Positions 1 through 11,100 of a stretch of DNA of 64,000 nucleotides are shown here, piece after piece (the first letter of the stretch is position 1; each line of letters opens with the position of its first letter). The translations under genes and the position numbers were made by a program. The stretch covers positions 10,044,001-10,108,000 of the forward strand of contig JAGUCH010000001.1 of assembly GCA_019096065.1 (NCBI GenBank), given 5' to 3'. Source of the stretch: Paracyclopina nana (Eukaryota; Arthropoda; Copepoda; Cyclopoida; Cyclopettidae). The notes beneath the pieces are model-generated. The model had not been told where the DNA came from, searched no databases, and saw nothing but the letters and a program-made list of their open reading frames with translations.

Positions 1-224
1 TTATTAATCAGATTGCGTGCATAGACTGTGCAGTATTGCAATTTTTAAAAATAAATTGCTTCAGCAGTATTGCACAAAAAATTAGTCATTTTTGTTTTCG
101 TGGCCTGATCGGCCTTTTTTTATTCATACTTTAATTCTTGTTTTTGCAATGCTGCATTAATAGTGAATAGTTTTAATTTAAATGTCTTTTAATTTATCAT
201 ATGGAGCAGTATTGATGGAGCCAT

Positions 225-3200
225 TTAGCTGTCCTCTTGTGTCCTTGCTTGGGATTGAAGCTGCTTCTTATTTAACTCCTCAAGTTCCCTCTCGATTTCC
301 TTCTTCCTCTGCATGATTGCATCATACTCCTTCAAGTTTTGTGTCTCAGATGCAATCCTCTTCTTCATTTTCTCATAGACGAGTTGCTGCCGCATTGCTT
401 CTACAGTAGTGGCGTCAGCAAGAGCACCACTTGAGGGTCTGGCGGCCTCCATCAAAGCTTTTTGGACATCAGCATCCGTCACACCTTCTGCATCCTGTAA
501 GAAAAAAGAAATTGGATGTTTATGTAACAGAAGGATGATGAAAAATCAAATGAGATGGGCTTACGGGTGGAATTGGTTGATCGAATGGAGGAACACTTGG
601 TTCAGGATCAGAAGCAGGAGTAATCTCGTCACTGTCAAGGATTCCTCCTTTTTCTAGGACATGAACAGAACTGCATTCAGACTGCTCATTGGTTCCATCA
701 TCCGTTTGCACAGTATCAGAGGTTGATTGCTCAACATCGTCATCGTCTCCTTTGTCGGCATCACTTGTAGACTAAAAAGGGGCGGAGCAGGAAGATGTCA
801 ATCAAATTTGTTAATTAGCAATTTTTGGCGTTAACATTACTTTTTTAGTTGCTGGATCAGCAAAGGCGTTGACATAATCAATCGGGAACTTTCTTGGGCT
901 GGGGTGAAATGGCCTTGGAGCAGGGGCTGGTTGATCCATTGTTGTTCCAGGCGTGCCAACACCGATGAAGCCGGAAAACTCGTTGATGAGGTCGTCCAGA
1001 TTATTTTCGTAACGTTTGCACATAGCCTTATGCAGCGCTGGCAACTACAAAAGCAGAAAATAAAGATTAAAATGAATTTCTTTGGCGAACACGAATAAAT
1101 TCTATCTTATGTTAGGTACGCTGGGCAGTGGCTCATACTCAAGTTCGAAGACGTTTTTGCCTAAGGTGTGTCCAGCAGCTATTATTAGCTTGATCACATC
1201 CTCCACACTCCAAATTCTTCCGGGATGGGGTCCACGGTAGGAGTCATAGACACCTCCACTGCCACCGGCGTTCTCATCATCTTCACTATCACTGTCATCA
1301 GATCCAGTGTCCTTTTTGGAATTCATTGCCTTAAGTGCTGACCGGTATTCTGCACGGGATTTCAATTTTTCGGTGAAGACCTCCAAAGTGTCTGGCTTCA
1401 CTCTGCTATCGACTTCATGCTAACAAGTAAATATACGCCTACTAAATCTTTGCTGCAATAAATTATGATGTACTTATTGAGTTTTCGCCATACATGTCAA
1501 GTGCAATCTCGTACATAGCTTGCACTGCTTCATCGGCATTACCTGTCTTTCTCAAGCCACATCTTATGAAAGATGTTCTTGCATTAGTCATGACCAAGGA
1601 CAGTTTGTCCCTCACAATTTGCATGTTCTCGAATACTTCGTCGGGGCCGATTCGACGCAAATCTTTCAAACGCGGGCACAGTTTGAATTCCAGCACTCTC
1701 ATAAGATTATTAGGAAGCGTCCTTCGCTGGAATGCCACTTTGTCGAGGCTAATAAAATTGATTATCAGTATTACAGCAGTCTGTGAAATGATGCGACACC
1801 GAACTATTAATTAAAAGTTCACACTTACTTGTAAGACTGTTTGAAGACCAGGTGAGCAATGGCGTCAGGAGTGAATATTTTGGTCACCACAGATTTCGCA
1901 ATGTAATGGTCATAAGAATTGACCACGCCATTAAAGAAGGGGAGGATCACTCCAACCAGCAAGTCTTGCACCTGCAAGTTTGAAAAGTAGACGTCCATGC
2001 CTTTCCCCATTAGGTCCCATGGCAATGGACGACTGATTATTCCAATTGCACGAGACCTTGCATCATTGGATGTAGTTACGGCATCCTCGAAGTCTTGCCT
2101 AATTTTAGTTGTCTTGTTGGTAAATCGATCAAGCTTTGCTTTAATATCTTTGCAAATTGCAAGCGAACGCTGAAATGTAATAGCACTACTAAATATTAAC
2201 TGCAATCTTTGTTAAAATGTAATTTTACCTCTCGACCCGTTGGTTTCGTCTTCAGTTCAGCAATGTCTGCCTTATACATTGCCATGAATTCATCCAGTTT
2301 CTTGTCCACATTGTCCAGCCGTGGAGCAATTTCATTGACGTACAACTCCATGAAGACTTTCTTCATCATTGTCTCGAGCTCAAGCTGGAAAATCTTGGCC
2401 TTCAAATCTGTCATTGTTGCAGCTTTCTGCTCTTCCGTCATGTCAGCAAATGGAATTGCCTTCTCCTCATCCTCTTTCGTCAGTGTTGCCACAGGAACAA
2501 ACAGTTCAACCTTTTCCTGAAATAAATATTGGTTTTTTTGTTAACAGTACGTTTCCTCAAAATATAACAACTTACCTCCTCAACGTGCTCCTGACGACTG
2601 GCAGTTTCTTCAGAAGAATTGCTGGACATGGTCAAATCGACAAGGTTAGCGTCATCTTGATCCTTGGGCGGAGCTGGAGTATCATCGGCGGCGGCGCCTT
2701 TGTCTTCGGCACCTTTGTCGGCGCTTTTGTCTGTGGCGTCCTTTTTTTTTGATTGGCGCGTCGCCCAAGCAACATTGCCAGCTGGCTGCGAAAGAGATTT
2801 AGCAGCGCTGCTCTTCTTGCCAATCCCTTTATTCTTGGCAGGGCCAGTTGGCGCCGCTGGGGTTGGTTCCCCTTTTTTAGGCTGCTTCTTTGGCGGAGCA
2901 GTGCCAGTCGAGGCCGATCTACGCTTGGCAGGCGTCACCTTCTTCAGCGGCTCCTTCATCAATTGAGAGCGCTCCTCTTTGAATTTGTCTCCGGATGACA
3001 CTTGGGCCTCTTCCTTTTCATGCTCGCTGCCTCCCGTCTTAGGCAGTGCTGCTCGGCTTTTTGATCTTGTCGAAGCTCCATCCCATTTTGCAAAAATGAA
3101 ATTGCCGTTCGCTTGCTTCTTTGGATAGTTCCAGTAAACCATGGCCTTCTCGCAGTACTTCTGGATGAGATCCATTTTGATGGCCAAGCGTTCTCCAGCA

Positions 3201-3612
3201 TCAACCTTATTGGTGAAGGAACTGTTCAATTCCTTCAAAATTGCTTGGATCCGATTTACCGGCATTCCTGAAAGTTTAAAATGTTGAAATTTTTGTGCGG
3301 CAGCCATTTTTGAAAAGTATGAAAATAGTTACCTTTCTCAATCCTAGCGAATACTGAAAATTCGCGTGTATCCTTTCCTTCTTGGTATTTAAACGTCTTT
3401 CGACGATTGGAGTTACTCAATGATTGAGTCGGATCAAAGTTGATTATTTCCAACAACGTCTTTCCATTCGGCGCCGTCCATGTTAATGGCAAATGGGTCA
3501 TCGGCGGCCCCTCAAAGAGGTACATGACGATCACCTGATCGTAGACAGTCGTGGGTAAGTCGTCTGGAATGTCCATGGCTCCAGAAATCCTAAGGATGTC
3601 GAAGAAATTCAA
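225..3612 (-). CDS. Unknown nine-exon accessory gene of the CACTA-like element
   Basis: I do not recognise this protein. About nine exons can be followed on the minus strand, near 3612-3330, 3269-2577, 2519-2229, 2171-1831, 1748-1478, 1420-1115, 1045-842, 772-566 and 495-225. GT and AG are visible at most junctions, for example donors GTAACT near 3329 and GTAAGT near 1830. The second exon is rich in Lys, Ala and Pro (basic, nuclear-looking). The third and last exons look coiled-coil and Glu/Lys-rich. One exon carries an acidic Ser/Asp tract near 1290. There are no membrane segments. It starts 265 bp from the divergent transposase gene, which suggests shared control and an element-borne role, by analogy with the second gene of plant CACTA elements. 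That role is inference. All exons stay open, unlike the transposase. Confidence 0.6.
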
Positions 3613-3877
3613 TTTGGAAAATTGAGCGACTCTTATCGGCGACGGTTATTTTAACGAGTTGTTGTTTGGCGGAAGAATTTAATTCTTGTCAGAAAACCGA
3701 ATAAAATGGAATACTGCGCAGCAAGGGTAAATGTGACATAAATACTGCAAATGAAATTTTAAGCAAACAATCAATTTTATTCCAATAGAAATTATTTATA
3801 ATTGGCCTTTGATCATTAATTTACAATTTCAATGAATTTAATGTGAAGCATGACGTAAATAAAACGATTTAAAGCAA
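3613..3877. promoter_or_regulatory. Divergent intergenic centre of the CACTA-like element
   Basis: This AT-rich stretch separates the two start regions. It holds two copies of AATACTGC (3710-3717 and 3741-3748), the reverse complement of the GCAGTATT motif that clusters at the element ends. It may serve as a bidirectional promoter with transposase-binding sites. That is inference from position and the repeated motif. Confidence 0.4.
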
Positions 3878-6800
3878 ATGTTACTTTTCTTGCAGGTTGC
3901 ATTAGCAAACAAGCACATGTTCCGAAACGTAAATAAACAAGCGCCATATTGGATCGGAAAATGTTTGACGCTTAGAAATGAATTGGCAAAAAAAGTGAAA
4001 AAGACGTTTCGCAATGAGGGACCGGCAGAGAGGAAACGTCGGCAGCGTGAAAAAGCGAAAGAAGCCGATTTGGAGGCTGAAAAGATAAGGCGAATAATAG
4101 CCAGAGATGAAAGGCTTCGCCAGCAACGTGGCATTTGCAAAAATGATGGGTGAGAAATTGACGCTGTCATGTCCAATTAGCAGTTGTATCAACTAATAAC
4201 ATTTCAAACAACTTCCGGGTCCATCAAATATCACACCTCTATCGCATCTCATGGCGCAACCCTTTGATGTCTCCGACATTAACAAGGAAGATGGACGTGC
4301 CGACAATGACATCCGGAAAAATTTGCTGACTAAACTGTTCCCTCAATTCAAAAAGGTGATTGGCAATGCTGCACCTGTAATTGCTCAGCCGAATCCCGAA
4401 ACGCAACGTTTATTGAACATTTCGAAAATGACGAAGATGAAAGAGCACAGCGATGGTGACTCTGACGAGAACGACGATAATGTCAATGTCTACAGCGAGG
4501 TGTATGACACACAAGAGTTATTCCCGGGTGAGAAACTTGTGGACAATCTGATCAGGCCAAGAAGCAGAGACGACTCCATCCAGACGACGTTGATGCAGCA
4601 CTTGAGCACTTGATTTTTTCTGCTGAAGAAAGTGACTGCTCCGACAATGATTATGACGACCAGGAGGATTTTACAGACACAATGTACATGCGCGAATTGC
4701 AGAGAAAGAAGTTCTTAGCAAGTTCAAGTGATGATGCTCAAAGTGCGCCCGTCTCCGATACTGACAACGAGATGGCTCTTTGCAACAATGGCGAAATTGA
4801 TGATGCAGCCATTGAGCCAGAAGCAATTGTCTCAAATGAAGCTGACTTCAACTACATTGAGCAATCAAAAGAAACTGATTCTGATGACGATGTTGCAGTT
4901 GATAACCAGCATAATGAACTTGTTCAAGCTGAAAGCCAAGCCTTGCATGACCAAGTAAATTGACAATCAAATTATTCCCTATATAACAAAAACTGATTCT
5001 CTCATTATAGCCGGAAAGTGAGTCATTATTGGCCAGCAGACAACACAGGCGTCCATCAGATGCTGATCAAAGTGCCAACAATATACCAAGCGACATTGAT
5101 TGTAATAACAATGTGGAGGAGGAGACGTTTTATGATTGCAACGATCATTTTGAAGACGATGAAGATTTGAACGATGCCGGTGCAACTAATGTTAACAGCA
5201 TCAGCAGTGAAAAGAACATTCACTTAAGGCACATGACAAGAAAGCAGTTTGATGAAGAGTTTGAGAAGGATAGAATGCTTCTAACTGACAATGAACGTGA
5301 TGATGCATTCCATCTGAGATACATGACTGTTGTTAATGCTCTTGGCCTAGAAGAAACTGCTAGTGAGTGCCTCTGGAACTTGATGGTCGCTGCTCAAAAG
5401 AACGCCGCAATAACGCAATTAGATACAAATCGCTTAATCACTTATCCGACAATGTGTAAACGATTTGAGAGTAAAGTGCCAAATGTCAAGATGATATACG
5501 AGTTTTTGGACACTGAGACTAACGAGACTGATATCTACTCAGGTGTGAAATTCCCTAGGAAAAGGTTTCCATGCCCACGCTACAAGCTTATGTCAGAATG
5601 GATGTACACGCCAATTGGGCTCTACTGGTTAAAGGCTAATCGGTAAAAGGCACCCTTTATAAATTCCATTTGCAGTTTGAAAACAAGACTCTAACAGAAG
5701 AAGAGTAGAAGCACCCGTTCGTTGACCTTTTCTTTGATGGTGTGCCATTGACTAAAAGCGGGGATGCACAAATGAACATTCTTTGTGCTAAATTTGACTG
5801 CAAAAAGGTGTACCCCATGGCTGTTCAAATTTATCGCAGAGGAAAAACTACTGAAATGTTAAGTCTAATTGACAGAGTAATCGATGACTGCATCAGTACT
5901 GGCATTTGCTTGAGAAGATTTAATGGCGACACGCCAATGAGGCTCAAATTGAAAGCAGTGGTTGGACACAATGGGTACTTCAGCTGTGAGAGGTGTTTGG
6001 CGATCGGAAAATATGATAAAAGGAAACACAAAATGTCCTATCCAGCCAACAACATGAACTATAAACTTCGAACTATAGAAGAGTGGCGCAACATTGCAGA
6101 ACAGTTGAAGGAAGATCCAAATGCGCTTCCCAAAAAGAAAAAAGAAACGTTACGGGATTCAGGGTTACTCGCCATTGCTACGACTACCATACTTTGACAT
6201 GATTAATGACTGCTGTGTTGATCCCATGCACAATGTCAGCTTAGGCGTTTGCAGGCTGGTCCTCAAATTCATTTTGGAATTTAAAGCAAGTGATAAGAAG
6301 ATGACTGAAGCCGGAAAAAACATTGCGCAACGCTTTGACAAGTACTGGATGCAGCTAGACTTACCTAGCGAATTTAAGAGATGGCCAAGACCAATAGCTG
6401 ATGCATTTATTCACTTCAAAGCGGTGGAATTCATAGCAGTTGCAACAGTGGGCTTCCATGCCATGTATTTGGCCCTTCTAGGTGAAGCTTATAGGGAGAC
6501 AAGAAAGCTGTGGTTGACTTTTGCATGGATAGTGCGCATGGCTTTAATGCCCGATTGTGTGTACCGCAAGAAAATGACGCCAGAAAAGTTGTTTGACATG
6601 TCTAAAAGGTTCTACAACCTTTTCCAAAAGGTTTATGGCGCTGGTGAATGTGTGTTCAATATTCACGCATTTTCACACATTTTCGAAGTGCGTGATCTAG
6701 GAATGCTCAGTAATTTTTCAGCACTGCTATTTGAGAGTTTCTTTTCTTTTGTAAAAAGAATTATCAAACCAAATACTTTGTGATTTGCAAAGCAACTGAT

Positions 6801-7152
6801 GGTGAAGTCTTATATTTCAAGTATGCAGCGCCACCAGTGCGGACATTCAATAAAAATATCTGCTAATGAAGGGCCCAAACGTTCTTGCAATTTAGTTGCA
6901 ACAAAGGATGGCACATTTTTCCTGGTCGTTGACACAACAGAAGATGGTTACTATGCTGAGAAAATCAAAACGCAACCATTGTTTTACCCAGAGGCTCTTC
7001 ATCTAGACATGACTGAGGTAATGGTGAGGCGAATTGTACCTGAAAGCACAAATGAAGAAGCTATTTTTATAAGTGATGAATCAGTGATATGTAAAGCTGC
7101 AATTTTAGAAGATGTTATAATGGCTGTGCCAAACGAAACTTTTATTGTATAA
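3878..7152 (+). pseudogene. CMC (CACTA-like, Transposase_21-related) transposase, interrupted
   Basis: The core runs from about 5200 to 7150. It shows the catalytic and zinc pattern of CMC transposases: first Asp in FFDGVPLTKSG (about 5730-5760), a C-x2-C in SCERC, D-x2-H in VDPMHNVSLGV (about 6215), H-x3-H in HAFSH (about 6665) and Glu in FESFF (about 6735). The motif EFKRWPRPIADAF is also typical of this animal family. Exons upstream (3878-4153, 4251-4613, then to about 4960) are basic and then acidic and less conserved. Odd points: a TAG lies in frame just before the first motif (5707-5709) and the exon ending near 5641 does not join it in phase. The frame slips in the A-rich run near 6130-6150. 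A TGA at 6781-6783 follows the Glu motif. I read it as a recently decayed copy; undetected introns could explain part of this. Confidence 0.75.
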
Positions 7153-7620
7153 TAAACTGCCAATTGTTGTTACTGCAAATTGTTGATTAATTGCGTTTTA
7201 ATGACTTTTTAAAAAATTCATAACAATTAGCGTGACCGTTGATAAAGCAAATAATCATAAGCGCCGCAAATAGCTGGCGGCATCATGTCTATCATAAATT
7301 AAGACAAGGATTACAAAAACATAATTAGCAGTTTTTCGGCAAAAAACTGATTCACTCATGCTCAGCTTTGTTGCATAACGTTTGCAAAATGAATTTTAAG
7401 ACAAGAATAATAAGATTGCATTATTAATTACTGATTAATGCCTGATGCAACACATTATTGCCATAAAAAATAATTACTGCACAGCAGTGGTTGAGCAATT
7501 TTCTGAATTCTAGAAAATATTATTACGTGCGGTAAAAATGGCTGATGCAGTCGTGCAGAAATACTGCTACTCTCATTTTTGGACGACAGTCCTACAGCAG
7601 TCTCGGAGCAGTATTGCACT

Positions 7621-8191
7621 TAAGAACGAAACACTTTGCCAACTCTGTACCATTGTTGACATGATATTAGCATTCCTTTTTATTTTATCAAGCTTCAGAT
7701 TTTTATGAATTCTATGCAAAATGGTTGCTTGACAATGAGGAACAAATTATTTTTCTCCAGATCCCTTAGACTTGAGAATTCTGAAAGGTACTTTCTAAAG
7801 ACACCACTTGTACACCTTGGAATAGTTTAATGGCCCATTTTGCATTAATATATCTGCAATCTTTTGAGATTTGGTGCAATTTTTGTAATCTATACTTATG
7901 TCTTTTTCTTGGTATATTTGGATGTTTTTGATCAAGTGTATTTTTAAAAATCTAATAGTATGACATTTTTCTGTCTAAGGAATGAGTTTCATATGATTTA
8001 TCTAAGTTATGGGGATTGTTACCTGTTTTGAAGTTATGGTGTGATTTCACTTGCTTTTCAATGATGCAAGTTTTTTTGTTAGGAGTGACCCTACTGTGCA
8101 TAAGTTCAAAGAGGTCATTTCAACTTAATTTTGACTCTTGTCTCTTGGGCAGTATGATATTCTGACACCCTTTAATCCCATTATTTGCTAG
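7621..8191 (+). other. Intron sequence of the GH5 gene, no feature seen
   Basis: This is AT-rich DNA with no open frame of note and no repeat shared with the rest of the window. It ends in an acceptor (TTATTTGCTAG, 8181-8191) that opens the first visible GH5 exon. Confidence 0.5.
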
Positions 8192-11100
8192 CTTGGTTAA
8201 AAAATGACAATGTTGGACGAACCATAAAAATCATAGGCAATATCGCACTCATGGCCAAAGAGTGGGTGAACAGCAACATAGTAAGAAAAGAGACTATTTA
8301 TGGGATTGGAGTCTTGAATGAGCCAGCAGGGCAGTATGATCAACTTTGGAGCGAAGTCATGGGGCAGTACTACCCCAAGTCCTACAATAGTGTTCGCCTT
8401 GTTGATGAAGACTTCACAGTTGTCATTGACTCAGCCTTTAGATCAGGGGATAGCTTTTTGCATTACATGCAAAACGCTAACAATTTGGTTCTCGACATGC
8501 ATCACTATCAGGGTTTTGGTGCATATTGGAATAATATGGCAATTGACTTTCCAGATGTTTGGAATAATCACTACAGACACACTTGCCGGGTAATTGCATT
8601 AAATGGCTCATTTTGTTTGTCAGGCCAATTAAGCTCCTAACTTTCAGTGGAAAGTGAACATTGAAAAGCAAACTTTACCAACAATCGTGGCCGAATGGAG
8701 CCTGGCTATTACTGACTGCCAAAAGTACTTGCACAAAGGCTACAACCAACCCTACATAGCTCCTGACGCAGACAAAAACCCAAGGATTTGCAAGTTTTTT
8801 AACAGTGACTTCACCTCGTTTTCTCGGTGAGTGTGCAATCAATTTTAAGCCCAGTTCCTGCAAGGAATATCAGAATGACTTGACTTTTTAGCAGCCCAAA
8901 TTCGGGCCCAAAATGGAAAAGTAAAAAAAACCTCTATATCTCAGCAACAGAGCGTCTCAGCTCACTTCTTTTTGCAGCTATGAATTTGTCTTGACATTCT
9001 CTATCACTTTTATTAGTATTTAAAGTCTATCAGCGCATTTTCTGTTATGAAGTTCTGTACTGCTGAGTGCTCAGCGGTATCTCAGCTTGTATTTCTCTGA
9101 TTTTAAAACTGTTTAGATCTATGGAATCCAGAAACTCCGCTCCGATTTAGATGACTTAGATGATCATCTTTGTCATCTACATTTGCACCGTTTTTGGTCC
9201 AAATATAGATGATTTTTGCTGATTGTCTTCTATATTTGTACCACCAATCTCCTGCACTTACAAGATGTATAAATATAGATAATTTTTTGCTGTCATCTAT
9301 ATTTGGACTAATTTAGATGATTGCAATTAGCTATGATGAGCTACTTTAAAGTTAATATAAGCTGGACCCAAAATATTTTTAAAATATAAGCCCGGTTCCA
9401 ACAAGGAAAATCAGCAAAGTCAGGAGACGTAACTTGACTTTTTAGCATAGTCAGGTCACAGCTAGCTCGCGCGCTCAGCTCAACCTGACTTAACTGGTTT
9501 ACCGTACTATACTATGCTGATATCCCGTGTTGGAACCGGGCTATATTCTGCCTGCCAATTGACCAAACTACATAAAAACCTAAATAAAAAAGATTATAAT
9601 TAAGAGTTTCATAAGAATTTCATAAATAAATTGTACTTTCCAAAATATTACTAAGCTTGATTAATGAAGCATGAGCAAGTAAGCCAAAAAGACCAACTTT
9701 TTAAATGCTTTTTTGGAACAAAAAACATGTGAAATATTGAACTCAAAATGTTTCAAGCTTTTCGGCCCTAAAAAATTAGAGCTATTATTTTAGTTCTTTA
9801 ATAAATTCATGGATTTTCCTTACCATGAAATGAAAAGTAAATATAATTGTTATGATTATTATTACTAGATCAGGTTTTAAAAGAGCGATGGCATTTGCTT
9901 GAGCTTGATTTACGTCTAGATCATCTATATTTGGTCCAGATATAGATGACTGATCCAAGAATCATCTATATTTATACCGCACTAGAGCACAGGCAAGTAG
10001 CAGTCCAAATATAAATGAGGGTTGTCAAAGATCATCTGAAAATGGTACTAATATAGATGACAAAGATGATCATCTAAGCCATCTAAATCATCTAATGCAT
10101 CTATATTTATACAGATCCCTCTCAGCGCATTTTCAGTTACGAAGTTCTGTACTGCTGAGTGCTCAGCGGTATCTCAGCTTGTATTTCTCCGATTTTAAAA
10201 CTGTTTAGATCTATGGAATCCAGAGACTTACCAGAAACTACTTTTACTTTATAGCAAAAGTGATATATCCACTTTTACACCCGCTAATTCTGAACAAAAC
10301 GCTCTATGTTGTTTATAGTACATAGCACTGTACTTAAAACTCGTATTCAATGCCAAAATTCGAAAAATGCTCCGATTTTGGATCTATTTACAGTTTTAGA
10401 ATCTAGAAGCCAAGCTGAACACTTTTTATTTGTAAATCATTCAAGCAACTCAGCCAGAAGTCTCCGTAAAACTCAGCAGTTAGGCTGCTGTTAAGCACTA
10501 AACTTTGGGGCGCGATATCTCCGGTTCTAGACCACCAACGGAGCGTCTCAGCACACTTCAATTTACTGTTTTGAAGACAGGCTGAGCTCCTCCACAAGTT
10601 TATACTTCATTGTCAAGTCCATAAAATGACTTTGGAAAAAGTCGAGTTTTCCCAAGGGGGTAGGTAGCCTTAGAAAAAGTGGCCGATTTTCCAAAGTGCT
10701 CAGATTGAGCTGAAGTATTTATCACAACTCAGCTAGTTCTCTGCTGAGCTGGCTTTTATGCTGAGCATATCTGACTAAATAACTCTGCTGCTGAGCTGCT
10801 GAGCACCAAATCCTTTCGTGTGCTGAGTTATGACATCTAGTAGATCATTTGTACCAAGTCTCAGCCCAATTGGAGAACTCAGCAGAAAAGTGCACTTTTT
10901 CTGGGGGCTCAGCAGCAGTAAACTTTGACGATCGATATCTCAGCAACGGAGCGTCCTAGCTTTGATCTATTTACTGTTCTGAAGTCGTGCTGAGCTCCTC
11001 TACAAGTTTGCATATCATAGCCAAGTCCAAAAGTCCACTTCTAAGTCCGCTTGTTCTGTACTGCTGAGCGTTCAGCGCTATCTCAGCTCATAGTTGTCCG

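Larger units (their letters stand above)
1..7620. mobile_element. CACTA/CMC-type DNA transposon with two divergent genes (left end cut by window)
   Basis: Two multi-exon genes point away from a shared 265-bp centre (3613-3877). The plus-strand gene has the CMC transposase signature. The octamer GCAGTATT occurs near both ends and in the centre: 30, 64, 206 and 7608 on the plus strand, about 3710, 3741 and 7560 on the minus strand. Clustered short subterminal motifs of this kind are known from CACTA elements, where the transposase binds them. The right end probably lies near 7620 and the left end is at or outside position 1, so no terminal repeat pair or target duplication can be checked. The plus-strand gene is interrupted, so this copy is probably dead or depends on relatives. 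It lies in an upstream intron of the GH5 gene. Confidence 0.75.

Noticed and set aside
8192-8826. GH5 exons as a truncated, stranded gene fragment
   Set aside because: The missing C-terminal motifs are found at 23401-23608 with a matching acceptor and phase, so the gene very likely continues across the intron.
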